Part shown: positions 41,022 through 50,152 of the stretch, one piece after another
How the letters are laid out: every line of letters begins with the position of its first letter
How positions within the stretch are numbered: the stretch's first letter is position 1
Notes under the pieces: model-generated
The model's database searches: none
What the model saw: the letters and a program-made list of their open reading frames with translations, nothing else
What the model was told of the DNA's origin: nothing
Program-made: the position numbers and the translations under genes
Assembly: GCA_019873655.1 (NCBI GenBank)
Contig: JAIOAU010000012.1
Span: forward strand, 18,397 to 82,396
Direction: 5' to 3'
From: Chloroflexota bacterium
GTDB taxonomy: Bacteria > Chloroflexota > Anaerolineae > Anaerolineales > Villigracilaceae
DNA length: 64,000 bases

Positions 41022-42232
41022 AACCGCTGACGGGTCTCAACCGCTTCTTTCGCAATTTGCCTACCCACCTGGCGATCGTGACGATGTGCGTCTTGTGGAT
41101 CATTCCCACCCTGGGCCTGTTCATCACCTCGCTGCGGCCGCGCGAGGCCGTCCGCACCAGCGGCTGGTGGACGGTTTTCCGCCCCCAGGTTCAGGTGGGG
41201 GAGACAGAGTACCGAACCTATTGCGCCTCCTGTCACGGCGTGGACGGCGACGCCATCGCCGCGGCCGATTTGAGCGACCCGGCGGTCGTCTCGGCCTACC
41301 CGCGCTCCAACCGGCTGTTGACCATGCTCCGGCGCGACCTCGAAAGCGGCCCCCATCTTGTTGACCCGCCTCTGCCTGCGGAGCCGAACGCCGCCCTCGA
41401 GGTTTTGTCGCCCATTGTGACCTACCTGCAAACGCTTTCTGGAATCAACCCCGAAGCCGAGCGCTTTACCCTGCGCAATTACGCCGACGCCTTGGTCGGT
41501 TACAAGGGCAGTCAGGATTACCTGACCGATTGCGAACAAGGCGTGGTCAGCACGCTGGCCAAGTTCGATTGCGACGCCAGCGACCTGCTGAAACCGGAGG
41601 GGATGGGGCGCGCCTTTGTGAACACGCTCATCATGGCCATTCCCTCGACCATTTTGCCCATTGTCTTTGCCGCGCTGGCCGCCTATGCCTTTGCCTGGAT
41701 GGATTTCAAGGGCCGTCAGTGGATTTTTGCCCTGCTGGTCGGACTGCAAATCGTCCCGTTGCAGATGACTCTCGTCCCGATTGCCCGCCTGTACGTGCAG
41801 ATTGGCCTCGCAGGCACCTTCTTGGGCATCTGGCTGTTCCATACCGGCTTTGGGCTGCCGTATGCCATCTATCTGATGCGCAATTTCATCGGCGGCCTGC
41901 CGCGCGAAATTTTCGAATCGGCCTATCTGGATGGCGCGAATCACTGGACTGCTTTTTGCAAACTCGTCCTGCCGCTCACTTTGCCGGCCATCGCTTCGCT
42001 GGGCATTTTCCAGTTCCTGTGGGTGTGGAACGACTTTCTGGTGGCCAAAGTGTTCCTGAGCACGCATCCGGTCCTGACGGTGCAGGTGACCAATCTGATC
42101 GACCCGCGCGGGGCCAACTGGCACATTCTGACCGGAGCGGCTTTCCTTTCCTTCATCATCCCCATGATCGTCTTCTTTGCCTTCCAGCGGTATTTCGTGC
42201 GCGGCCTGTTGGCCGGTTCGGTGAAAGGATAG
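41018..42232 (+). CDS. Sugar ABC transporter permease 2 with inserted cytochrome-c-like domain
   Basis: 404 residues, against about 280 for the family. TM1 (17-39) and the MalG/UgpE-type core from [16 protein letters not shown] to the EAA loop ([21 protein letters not shown]) are normal. Between them, about residues 56-147 form a cytochrome-c-like segment: [12 protein letters not shown] with the heme motif C69-x-x-C72-H73, and a closing helix [12 protein letters not shown] as in class I cytochromes. The usual distal Met loop is absent; M102 or H112 could serve. The loop is extracytoplasmic, where heme attachment would be possible. Confidence 0.88.
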   Translation: MKPLTGLNRFFRNLPTHLAIVTMCVLWIIPTLGLFITSLRPREAVRTSGWWTVFRPQVQVGETEYRTYCASCHGVDGDAIAAADLSDPAVVSAYPRSNRLLTMLRRDLESGPHLVDPPLPAEPNAALEVLSPIVTYLQTLSGINPEAERFTLRNYADALVGYKGSQDYLTDCEQGVVSTLAKFDCDASDLLKPEGMGRAFVNTLIMAIPSTILPIVFAALAAYAFAWMDFKGRQWIFALLVGLQIVPLQMTLVPIARLYVQIGLAGTFLGIWLFHTGFGLPYAIYLMRNFIGGLPREIFESAYLDGANHWTAFCKLVLPLTLPAIASLGIFQFLWVWNDFLVAKVFLSTHPVLTVQVTNLIDPRGANWHILTGAAFLSFIIPMIVFFAFQRYFVRGLLAGSVKG

Positions 42233-42255
42233 AGGACGAACGCGACAACCGACCC

Positions 42256-43854
42256 ATGGATGTTCAACCCTGGTACAAGAACGCCGTCTTCTACGAGGTC
42301 TACGTCCGCGCTTTTTTCGATGGCAACGGCGACGGACATGGCGACCTGCAGGGACTGACCCAGAAACTGGATTACTTTCAGGAACTCGGCGTTGACTGCC
42401 TCTGGCTCATGCCGATTTACCCCTCGCCGCTCAAGGACGATGGGTATGACATCTCGGACTATTACGGCATCCACCCCGATTACGGCACGCTCGAGGATTT
42501 CCGCGCCCTGCTCGACGCCGCCCACGCCCGCGGCCTGCGCATCATCACCGACCTGGTGGTGAATCACACCTCCGATCAACATCCCTGGTTTCAGGCGGCC
42601 CGCCGCGACCGTCATTCTCCCTATCGGGATTACTACGTCTGGAGCGATGACCCTTCGCGGTACGCGGATGCCCGCATCATCTTCCTGGATACCGAGACAT
42701 CCAATTGGACTTTTGATTCCCTGGCCGGACAATATTACTGGCATCGTTTTTATTCTTCCCAGCCCGACTTGAACTATGACAACCCGGCTGTGCGGCTCGA
42801 AATGCTCAAGGTGATGAAATTCTGGCTGGACCTGGGGGTGGACGGTTTTCGCGTCGATGCAGTTCCCTATCTCTTCGAAAGGGAGGGGACGAATTGCGAG
42901 AATTTGCCGGAGACGCACGCCTATCTCAAGAAAATGCGCCGCTTTGTCGATGAGCATTATCCCGACCGCATTCTCCTCTGCGAAGCCAATCAATGGCCGC
43001 GCGATGTGCGCGCGTATTTCGGGCGCGGAGACGAATTCCACATGGCCTTTCACTTTCCGCTGATGCCGCGCTTGTTCATGGCCATCCGCCGCGGCGACTC
43101 CGAGCCTATTCGCTGGGTGCTCTCGGAAACGCCTCCTATTCCCCCTTCCTGCCAGTGGTGCACGTTCCTGCGCAATCACGACGAATTGACCCTCGAAATG
43201 GTCTCCGAAGAAGAGCGCCAGTGGATGTGGCAAGAATACGCCCCCGACCCGCGCATGCGCCTCAACCTGGGCATTCGTCGCCGTCTGGCCCCTCTGCTCG
43301 ATGATGACCGCCGCAAAATAACGCTGGCCTACTCTCTGCTCTTTACGTTGCCCGGTTCTCCAATCATCTACTATGGGGATGAAATTGGCATGGGCGACGA
43401 TCTGTCTTTGCCCGACCGGAACGGCGTGCGCACGCCCATGCAGTGGGAGGCGGGACCCTCGGCCGGTTTCTCGACCGCCCGCGACCTCTACAGCCCGATT
43501 GTCAACCCGCATATTAACGTCGCTGCCCAGCGCGCCGACCCGGCCTCGCTCTGGCAAACAATTCGCAAGATGATTGCGGTTCGCAAATCTCATCCTGCTC
43601 TCGGCGGCGGCGAAATCGCCTGGATCGAGTATGAAAACCGCAGCATTGCTGCTTATCTGCGCACGCTGGGGGACAGTCAGTTGTTGATCGTGAACAATTT
43701 GAGCGGCGCGCCGCAATCGGTCCGCCTGCCGTTCCCGGGCCAGCCTTTCCAGGATGTGCTGACCGGCCGCGTCTTTGATCCCCAAGGCGGGACGGCGGAA
43801 GTGAACTTATCGCCCTATGAGTATTGCTGGCTGAATTTATTGGAGCCAGTCTGA
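42256..43854 (+). CDS. treS: Trehalose synthase (maltose alpha-D-glucosyltransferase)
   Basis: 532 residues, GH13. The N-terminus [29 protein letters not shown] and the block [23 protein letters not shown] are distinctive of TreS. Catalytic residues: D201 (GFRVDAVPY), E243 (LLCEANQWP) and D309 (LRNHDEL). It interconverts maltose and trehalose in the cytoplasm. No fused maltokinase is present. As last gene of the LacI-controlled operon it links uptake of one disaccharide to the other. Confidence 0.93.
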   Translation: MDVQPWYKNAVFYEVYVRAFFDGNGDGHGDLQGLTQKLDYFQELGVDCLWLMPIYPSPLKDDGYDISDYYGIHPDYGTLEDFRALLDAAHARGLRIITDLVVNHTSDQHPWFQAARRDRHSPYRDYYVWSDDPSRYADARIIFLDTETSNWTFDSLAGQYYWHRFYSSQPDLNYDNPAVRLEMLKVMKFWLDLGVDGFRVDAVPYLFEREGTNCENLPETHAYLKKMRRFVDEHYPDRILLCEANQWPRDVRAYFGRGDEFHMAFHFPLMPRLFMAIRRGDSEPIRWVLSETPPIPPSCQWCTFLRNHDELTLEMVSEEERQWMWQEYAPDPRMRLNLGIRRRLAPLLDDDRRKITLAYSLLFTLPGSPIIYYGDEIGMGDDLSLPDRNGVRTPMQWEAGPSAGFSTARDLYSPIVNPHINVAAQRADPASLWQTIRKMIAVRKSHPALGGGEIAWIEYENRSIAAYLRTLGDSQLLIVNNLSGAPQSVRLPFPGQPFQDVLTGRVFDPQGGTAEVNLSPYEYCWLNLLEPV

Positions 43855-43888
43855 TGCGTTGACCTGCGAGGGGCCGCACCTTGCGGAT

Positions 43889-44248
43889 TCATTCTTTGTG
43901 CAGACGCTGACTCAGATCGCGCAACTGGGTAAATGAGATCGGCTTGATCAGCACGACATCCGCCTGATCCTGATACGCCTCTGCCAGGCGGGCGTCGGCG
44001 GTGGCGACGACCACGATGGTCTCTTTCAGGCGCGGGTCGGAGCGGATTTGTTCGAACAGCGAAGGGCCGTCGACCAGCGGCAGGTGCAGGTCGAGGATGA
44101 CCACTTTGGGTATGGTAGTCGTCAACAAATCGCGCGCTTTTTGCCCATCGCGAGCAGTCTCGACCTCGAAGCCGGCGGCCTGCAGGGCTTCGGAGAAGAT
44201 AATCGCCAGATCCAGGTCGTCTTCAACGACCAGTCCCAATTCGCTCAT
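43889..44248 (-). CDS. Stand-alone receiver (CheY-like) protein
   Basis: 119 residues. Acidic pocket (VVEDDLD), phospho-acceptor D53 (VVILDLHLPLVDG), T83 (VVVATADA) and K102 (VLIKPISF) are intact, with no output domain. Its ATG overlaps the kinase stop (ATGA), so the kinase at 44245 is its likely partner. It is the last gene of the putative diterpenoid operon. Confidence 0.92.
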   Translation of the reverse strand: MSELGLVVEDDLDLAIIFSEALQAAGFEVETARDGQKARDLLTTTIPKVVILDLHLPLVDGPSLFEQIRSDPRLKETIVVVATADARLAEAYQDQADVVLIKPISFTQLRDLSQRLHKE

Positions 44249-45948
44249 GTTTTCCTCCTCTTGGTTTGTGCGTTTACGACCAGCGGAAGCGTGACGGTGA
44301 AGACGCTTCCTACTCCTATTTTACTCTTGACGGTGACCCCGCCGCCCATCAAATTGGCCAGTTGCTGCACGATGGTTAGCCCCAGGCCAAAGCCGCCGTG
44401 GCGGCGGGTGAGGGTGCTGTCTGCCTGACGAAAGGCCTCAAAGATGTGGGGTAATTCATCTTCGGGGATGCCGACGCCGGTGTCGGTGACCTCGATGCTC
44501 CACTGCTTCTTGTTGGGCCGAAACAGGCGGATGTGGACCGAGCCTCGGTCGGTGAATTTGATGGCGTTGTTGGTCAGGTTAATCAAGATTTGCTGAAGCC
44601 GGGCGGGGTCGCCGGTGAGCGTTTGAGGCAGTTCGGGGTCCAATTCGCTGGTCAGGGTCAGGCCCTTGTCGGCGGCGGTCTTGTTCATGATTTCGATGAC
44701 GTTCTCCAGCAGGGCGGCAGGCTGGAAGGGCTGCATCTGGATGGTCATCTTACCGGCTTCGATTTGAGCCTGGTCGAGCAGGTCGTTGACGATGTCCAGG
44801 AGGCGGCGCACGTTGGAGAGGATGCGGTCGGAGGCGCGCACCTGTTTTTCGTTGACCGGGCCGTAAATGGCTTCCTTCAGCATTTCGGCATAGCCCAGGA
44901 TGGCATTGAGCGGCGTGCGCAGTTCGTGCGAAACGATGGCCAGGAAGGTGTTCTTCATCCGCTCGACCTCGGCCTCGCGGGTGTAATCGCGGAAGACGGC
45001 CACGGTGCCGATTCGCTCGCCGTTGATGTCGGTCACCTGCGCGGCGCTGACCGAGAGGGTCTTTTTGCCCCATTGGATGCGGTAACTGCTGATTTGTTTG
45101 CCAGAGGCGGCCAGGAGCCCGGCCAGGATGCCGCGGTTCTTGGCGTCCAGGGCAGGGGCGCGGGACAGTTCGTCCACGGTGATGGCGGACAGTTTTTCTT
45201 CGGGGATTTCCAGCAGGCGGACGAGGGCGGGGTTGACGTGGGTGGCTTTGTTGCGTAAGTCGAAGACGATCACGCCGTCAGCGATGCTTTCGAGGATGGC
45301 GCGGCTCCGTCCGGCCTCGGCGCGCTCGCGTCCCAGAGCGCTCACCAGCGCCTGGGTGCGTTCCTGGACGAGTCTGTCCAGGTTGGCGTTGACGAGACGC
45401 ACCTCGGCCAGGGCGCGTTCGAGGTTGGATGCGATGATCCAGCTGATGAAAGCCATGGCAAAGTACAAGAACAAGGCGACCAGGTTAGGAAAAAGATTGT
45501 TCTCAAGAGCCATGACCACGATGATGCCCGACGAGAAAGCAGCAACGATAAAGGACGACCAGGATTTGAGCAGGCCGCTGGCAAGAATGATGGGGACGAC
45601 GAATACCCACAGGCTGCGCCCATCCACGATTTCCTTGGGCGAGTCGCTGAAACTGAAAATCAAGAGTAAGAAGAAGATGAATAACGATGCGGCCAGCGTT
45701 CCTGATTTCCGCATGTTCAACCAGTACAGGCCGCTCAGCCCAATCAAGGTGATCAGGCTGCCTACCAGGATAACCAGCGCTTCTTGTGGTTCTTGCGCTT
45801 TCCACAAGGCCAAATCGGCGATGATGGCGATCGCGGCGATGAGGCCGAGAAGCACCAGGAAGATGTTCAACAATTGGCGCCGGCGGGCATCATCGGGGTC
45901 TGCCGAGGAGACGGTAATAAATTGTCGTAAACGTTGTTGCAGAGTCAT
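44245..45948 (-). CDS. Membrane histidine kinase with six-TM sensor and PAS domain
   Basis: 567 residues from ATG 45948 (GAGG upstream). Six TM helices fill residues 27-175. A coiled coil and a PAS domain (about 215-325) follow, then the H-box AIVSHELRTPLNAILGY with H341, N-box LTNNAIKFTDRG, DTGVGIPEDELPHIF and GFGLGLTIVQQL. The multi-TM sensor with no large outer domain suggests sensing inside or at the membrane. It starts 2 nt after the stop of the diterpene cyclase gene, so it is probably co-transcribed with it. Confidence 0.93.
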   Translation of the reverse strand: MTLQQRLRQFITVSSADPDDARRRQLLNIFLVLLGLIAAIAIIADLALWKAQEPQEALVILVGSLITLIGLSGLYWLNMRKSGTLAASLFIFFLLLIFSFSDSPKEIVDGRSLWVFVVPIILASGLLKSWSSFIVAAFSSGIIVVMALENNLFPNLVALFLYFAMAFISWIIASNLERALAEVRLVNANLDRLVQERTQALVSALGRERAEAGRSRAILESIADGVIVFDLRNKATHVNPALVRLLEIPEEKLSAITVDELSRAPALDAKNRGILAGLLAASGKQISSYRIQWGKKTLSVSAAQVTDINGERIGTVAVFRDYTREAEVERMKNTFLAIVSHELRTPLNAILGYAEMLKEAIYGPVNEKQVRASDRILSNVRRLLDIVNDLLDQAQIEAGKMTIQMQPFQPAALLENVIEIMNKTAADKGLTLTSELDPELPQTLTGDPARLQQILINLTNNAIKFTDRGSVHIRLFRPNKKQWSIEVTDTGVGIPEDELPHIFEAFRQADSTLTRRHGGFGLGLTIVQQLANLMGGGVTVKSKIGVGSVFTVTLPLVVNAQTKRRKT

Positions 45949-45950
45949 TT

Positions 45951-47432
45951 CTACCTCTGAATATTCAAGGCGCTGATGACGGCGGAACGAATCACATTTT
46001 CTGGGCAATATAGGCACTTTCCAATCCAGAGCGGCGGGTAAGGCGGTTCGGCGTGATCGTTTAGCCAGGGCAGGCCAGCGCGAATGGCGTTGAGGGCTTC
46101 GATCTGGGTGTTGCCTGCGTGATATTGCGCCCACGCCCATAAAGCCTGGAGGCAATAAGCGGTCTCTTCTGCTGTAGGTGTGTACATTCCCCAAGAGCCG
46201 TCTTTGTTTTGGGTGTCCAGAATCCAGTTGACAGCCTGTAGCACCAGTTCGGGAGCAAAGCCAGCGCATGCAATGATGATGTGACTGGTGACATAGTAGG
46301 GTGAAAGGTGCCATTTATCGTGCCAATATCCATCCGGGACGCGGGCGCGCTCGAGGAATTGGATGGCTTTCTTGACTGGCGGGGCGTCTCGATCCATCCC
46401 GGCCGCGCGCAGCGCTCCCAGGATATGGGCGTGAGCGCTGTTGGATGGGTTGGCTTCAAGGGGATAGCAGCGGAAATGCAACGGTTCTTCGTAGGAGAGG
46501 ACGGCCTCGATGTCAGGAGAGGCTTCATAACGGGCCAGCGTCTCATAAACGAGACCGGTATCATCGCCGTCTTGTACCGAATAACCGGCGGCAAATCCCA
46601 CGCCTTTTCCTGGTTGCCACACTTGATGCAAGAAATTCACATGTTTGGTTACAAAAGGGTGAAAGCGTATTTCGGGCCAGGTGAGAGAGAGATTCCATAG
46701 CGTCCAGGCGACCTCGAAGATGTCAAACGGCGCTACATTTGGGATGCCTCCGCTTTGTATGTCGCGAGAACGATTCAGATAGTTCAGAGCGTTGAGATCG
46801 CCTTTCTTGACCATCAGTGCATAATAGGCGGTCGCGGCTGGCGAGCAGCCGACTGAACCGTTGCTCTCGGTAAGTTGAGGCAGGTTCAACATATCGAAAT
46901 CCTCCCCTGCCATTTCTGCCGAAAAAGCAACGGTGCTGTATCGATGAATGCCGCCCTGAAGTTTTTGTCGTTTCAGGGCTCGAAGGTTCCCCAGGCGTCC
47001 AAGGATGCGTTCCCCTTGTCGTTTGATCAAGCCCAGCCGTTCTGCTTCGGAAACAAGAGTGGGGGCAATCATTTCGAATCCAACTGTTGCGCCGCGAACA
47101 TCACGGGCCAGGCCTTCCGTTGCGCCTGCGCAGATGCGCTCTAGGGCTTGTTGACCGTGTTCGAGTTGTTTTCGGTCTTGAGAACGACGGCCTCGACGCG
47201 CCAGAGCGATCATGGCTGCTAGCGTACAGATGACACGGTCATGATAATAAAAGGGCGATTCTGCCCCCCAGGCGCCATCGGACAGTTGATGGGCGCACAA
47301 CCACTCCATGGCCTCATTGCTAAGGGGCGGATCTATATCCACCAGGCGGGCCACCCACGCTGTATCGTAGGGGACCGGCGGCATACGGCCGGGACCTATG
47401 GCTTGAAGCAATGCAACACTGGCGTTAGTCAC
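45951..47432 (-). CDS. Class II diterpene cyclase (tuberculosinyl/kolavenyl diphosphate synthase-like)
   Basis: 493 residues, beta-gamma didomain type. The protonation motif DGDD (288-291 in YSVQDGDDTGLVYETL) is intact. Other class II marks are VPYDTAWVARL, QLSDGAWGAE, a YHDRVICTLAAMIAL helix and NGSVGCSPAATAYYAL. The sequence reads very close to Mycobacterium Rv3377c, for example VGFEMIAPTLVSEAERLGL. It should cyclise geranylgeranyl diphosphate to a bicyclic diphosphate of halimane, clerodane or labdane type. No prenyl diphosphate synthase is nearby. It overlaps the GT87 gene by 8 nt. Confidence 0.9.
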   Translation of the reverse strand: MTNASVALLQAIGPGRMPPVPYDTAWVARLVDIDPPLSNEAMEWLCAHQLSDGAWGAESPFYYHDRVICTLAAMIALARRGRRSQDRKQLEHGQQALERICAGATEGLARDVRGATVGFEMIAPTLVSEAERLGLIKRQGERILGRLGNLRALKRQKLQGGIHRYSTVAFSAEMAGEDFDMLNLPQLTESNGSVGCSPAATAYYALMVKKGDLNALNYLNRSRDIQSGGIPNVAPFDIFEVAWTLWNLSLTWPEIRFHPFVTKHVNFLHQVWQPGKGVGFAAGYSVQDGDDTGLVYETLARYEASPDIEAVLSYEEPLHFRCYPLEANPSNSAHAHILGALRAAGMDRDAPPVKKAIQFLERARVPDGYWHDKWHLSPYYVTSHIIIACAGFAPELVLQAVNWILDTQNKDGSWGMYTPTAEETAYCLQALWAWAQYHAGNTQIEALNAIRAGLPWLNDHAEPPYPPLWIGKCLYCPENVIRSAVISALNIQR

Positions 47433-48696
47433 TCCACCTCCGCGTCAGCAGCCATGAGTAATTGGCTAGAATGGCGAGCATGGTCGTAGGAATATAGATG
47501 CTGTAATCCCACGGCAGATAAGAGTCCTGGATCATGGGGGGGCCAACGACGTACAGGATGGCTCGAATGGGATCGAGCAAGGCATAGGCGAGAAAGAATA
47601 TCGAAAGGACAATCGCCCACTTTTTGTCGGTTGTCGAAAGCATGTACGCGTAGATGGCTATGGTCAGGAATGCTTCCCATAGTATATCCAGCCAGATGAA
47701 GGCTCCCAGGTATAGGAGCAAGGCCATTTCGACTAAGACGGTGGAAGGCGGATTGTTCGAACGCCTGACCAGCGTTCGAATACACAAGAATCCGAGCGGG
47801 GCTAACAAACCGACCTTGACGGCGGTTGCCAGACGTAACGTGGCTTCGGATGGGCCAAGCAGAAAAGCAAATATCTGTTTGATGGAGTGGTTATAGCCCA
47901 GAAAACCGCTTTCTGGACCTCGGTAGGGGAACTCTTGCCCGAGACGAGCGAGAAGGCGGACATATTCCCGGAACTGAGTTGCAACATAGGCCGGACCGCC
48001 AATGAGGGTGGTGATGCCGGCCAGAATCAGATAACTGAGCAATGCCCCCAACAACATTTTGAAAAAGAAACGGTAATGCTTGAACAGGAAAGGAACCGCA
48101 GCCGCAAACGCCCACTGGGGCTTGGTGATTAGGATGAGAGTGAGCCAGAGTATTGCTCGTCCAAGATTTTGCTTGATAACGGCCTCGGTGAGCAACGATC
48201 CCAACAGCGCCATAATCGTATAAATGTTGATGTACCCAAGATCATCCCAGAAAGGCGAGAACACAAGCCAAACTGGCAGGGTCAAAATCATCATGCGATT
48301 GGCGCGGTCGAGTTTGCAGAATTCGAAAATTCGCCGCCAGGTCGCGAAGAGCGCTATGTAAGCCGCGATACGCAAGAGAAGATGGATGGCAATATTGATC
48401 TGTGCCGGCACCCATAAAAAGGGGGCAAACAAGAGGGCGAATATTGGCGGATAAGGGAAGTGATATTCCAGGATTTCCAGCGATTGGGGGTATAACGCCG
48501 CGTGCTCGGTAAAATTCCGAGAGGCGTCTAGGTAAACTTGTAAATCAATTGCGGCCTGATTCTCGTCCCCGGAGAAAAGGACGCTGATCTGAAGTCCCAG
48601 GCGCGCCAGGGCCCAGATGGCGGCAATGACCAAGACGATTCGAAACCAGCGCGTCTTATGCCATTCTTCCTGAAGAGCATTCCAAAAAGATTTCAT
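47425..48696 (-). CDS. GT87-family (DUF2029) membrane glycosyltransferase
   Basis: 423 residues, about ten TM helices. A DLQVYLDASRNF segment after the first TM has the conserved acidic residue, and YHFPYPPIFALLFAPF is the family's usual YPP motif; TKPQWAFAA is another. GT87 proteins use polyprenyl-phosphate sugars outside the membrane (mannosyl- or arabinosyl-transfer). It lies between the two diterpene genes with overlaps at both ends, so it may glycosylate the diterpenoid. GGAGG sets the start. Confidence 0.82.
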   Translation of the reverse strand: MKSFWNALQEEWHKTRWFRIVLVIAAIWALARLGLQISVLFSGDENQAAIDLQVYLDASRNFTEHAALYPQSLEILEYHFPYPPIFALLFAPFLWVPAQINIAIHLLLRIAAYIALFATWRRIFEFCKLDRANRMMILTLPVWLVFSPFWDDLGYINIYTIMALLGSLLTEAVIKQNLGRAILWLTLILITKPQWAFAAAVPFLFKHYRFFFKMLLGALLSYLILAGITTLIGGPAYVATQFREYVRLLARLGQEFPYRGPESGFLGYNHSIKQIFAFLLGPSEATLRLATAVKVGLLAPLGFLCIRTLVRRSNNPPSTVLVEMALLLYLGAFIWLDILWEAFLTIAIYAYMLSTTDKKWAIVLSIFFLAYALLDPIRAILYVVGPPMIQDSYLPWDYSIYIPTTMLAILANYSWLLTRRWSD

Positions 48697-49568
48697 CGAG
48701 GCCTCCAGACGCCGTAAAAAAGAGAACCCAATCCCAGCACTTCGTTTCGACAATTATGGTAGTAATTTTTCAACTCTTGAAGGTCGGCTGCCGAAAGGTC
48801 GAACCATTCGGGTTCTGGGACGCGGCGGGTATAGAGATGGTCGTACAAGATGGAGCGCAGAACATCTTGGGTCATGTAAGGGGTGGGAGCGGCAGTAAAA
48901 TACAGGTTTTCTTCGCCCAAACCCAGAAGAGGGTAATCGAACACGCTGGGGGGCTGAAAGCCGATGAACAGGGTGGCCGGGGGAAGATCGTCGCCATAAT
49001 AGGCCTCGATCAAATCGCGACGGGCGGGCATTCTGTTGTTTTTTTGGTAGAACTCAACGGCGAGCCGGGCCGCGGTCTCGGCGGCATCGTTGGCAAACAG
49101 GCCAAAGAACAGCCGCCGCTCTCGATGGTGAGCGGTTAAGTCTACAACGCGATCGAAGGAAGCGAGCAACTCAGCGTGGAGGGTGTTGGCAAGCGCAAGG
49201 CGATAGTCGCCGTAAAAGCGCACTTTTACCTGCCAGGCTGTGTAGAATTCCAGAAATTCTGGCGCTTCGAGAATCCTCGCCCCTCCCAGCGCCTCGCGGA
49301 CGTACTTTTCGCCTCGCCTGAGCAGTTCGGAGCCAAATAAAGGGGAAAGAATGGTATCAATGCCATGCTCAAAGAGCAGACAGAACAAGCGAATGTATTC
49401 GTTCGCGGCAATGGGAATATATTGGTTGGGGGAGACGTCTCCGTGCTCCAAGACGAACCACCGCCGCGTCCCATTGATGGGGAAGACGCAGACCTGGGGG
49501 CCGGCCTGACGCACCAGCCGCGCGATTTCTTCGCTGGGCAGCGCCAGGAATTCGTCCAGGCTGATCAT
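48693..49568 (-). CDS. Tuberculosinol-synthase-like diterpene synthase (Rv3378c family)
   Basis: 291 residues, cis-prenyltransferase fold. Blocks matching Rv3378c are VFPINGTRRWFVLEHG, LLFEHGIDTILSPLFGSELL, VRFYGDYRLAL, FFGLFANDAAETAARLAV, FIGFQPPSVFDYPLLG, LYFTAAPTPYMTQ and LRSILYDHLYTRRV. Rv3378c converts tuberculosinyl diphosphate to tuberculosinol or attaches it to adenosine. Its catalytic Asp in FDGTRRW is Asn here (INGTRRW). The start at 49568 follows GGAGG and overlaps the methyltransferase stop (ATGA). Confidence 0.9.
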   Translation of the reverse strand: MISLDEFLALPSEEIARLVRQAGPQVCVFPINGTRRWFVLEHGDVSPNQYIPIAANEYIRLFCLLFEHGIDTILSPLFGSELLRRGEKYVREALGGARILEAPEFLEFYTAWQVKVRFYGDYRLALANTLHAELLASFDRVVDLTAHHRERRLFFGLFANDAAETAARLAVEFYQKNNRMPARRDLIEAYYGDDLPPATLFIGFQPPSVFDYPLLGLGEENLYFTAAPTPYMTQDVLRSILYDHLYTRRVPEPEWFDLSAADLQELKNYYHNCRNEVLGLGSLFYGVWRPR

Positions 49569-50152
49569 TTTTGCCTCCGCAGGCGCGGCAGAAAGCGGGG
49601 CGTGCGGGCCATGTAGTCGCGGTATTCGGGCAGGGTTTCGGAGAGCAATTTTTCCTCCTGCCGGGCGGCGCGGCCGAAATCCCAGAAGGTGTAAATCATC
49701 CCCAGCAGGGTGGTCGCGGCCGGGTCGATCAGGAACAGGCCGATGATGAGGCCGAAGAACGAGGTGATGATCGGGTGACGCACCCAGGCATAGGGTCCGG
49801 TGGTGATGACCTGGTGGCCCGGCTGGACCTCGACGCGTTCGGCGTAGAACTGACGCAGGTGGGCGCGTCCCCAGGCGTTCAGCGCCAGGGAGGCGGCTGC
49901 CAGCAGGATTCCCGCGCCCTGCAAAATCAATCCCCAGGCCGCCTCGGTGCGCCATCCCAGCCAGGGAAGCAACACCGGGCGGACGATGAGCAGCGTGCAG
50001 GCGGCCAGCGCCAGCAGGGTGAAATCCCAGGCCCGGCCGCGGCCCTTGGCTTTGCGCTGTTGATCGTAGCGGCGGAAGGCAAGGACGTCGATCACATAGA
50101 AGGCGATCACGATCGACGCGATGATCAGCGATTGGATGGAGGCAGGCAGCAT
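49565..50152 (-). CDS. Isoprenylcysteine carboxyl methyltransferase (ICMT)-like membrane protein
   Basis: 195 residues, four or five TM helices. The SAM-binding ICMT/PEMT motif is present: TTGPYAWVRHPIITSF and, at the end, RQEEKLLSETLPEYRDYMARTPRFLP. Members methylate isoprenoid-linked or small hydrophobic substrates at the membrane. Sitting immediately before the diterpene synthase, it is a good candidate for methylating the diterpene alcohol. Its ATG overlaps the preceding stop (TAATG). Confidence 0.87.
   Translation of the reverse strand: MLPASIQSLIIASIVIAFYVIDVLAFRRYDQQRKAKGRGRAWDFTLLALAACTLLIVRPVLLPWLGWRTEAAWGLILQGAGILLAAASLALNAWGRAHLRQFYAERVEVQPGHQVITTGPYAWVRHPIITSFFGLIIGLFLIDPAATTLLGMIYTFWDFGRAARQEEKLLSETLPEYRDYMARTPRFLPRLRRQK

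Noticed and set aside
41018..42232. Permease 2 considered as two fused or mis-joined genes
   Set aside because: The frame is continuous, TM1 precedes the heme motif and the permease core follows, and the start overlaps permease 1; an insertion in the outer loop explains it.
42256..43854. GH13 gene considered as a plain alpha-glucosidase
   Set aside because: The [14 protein letters not shown] block and N-terminus are specific to trehalose synthase.
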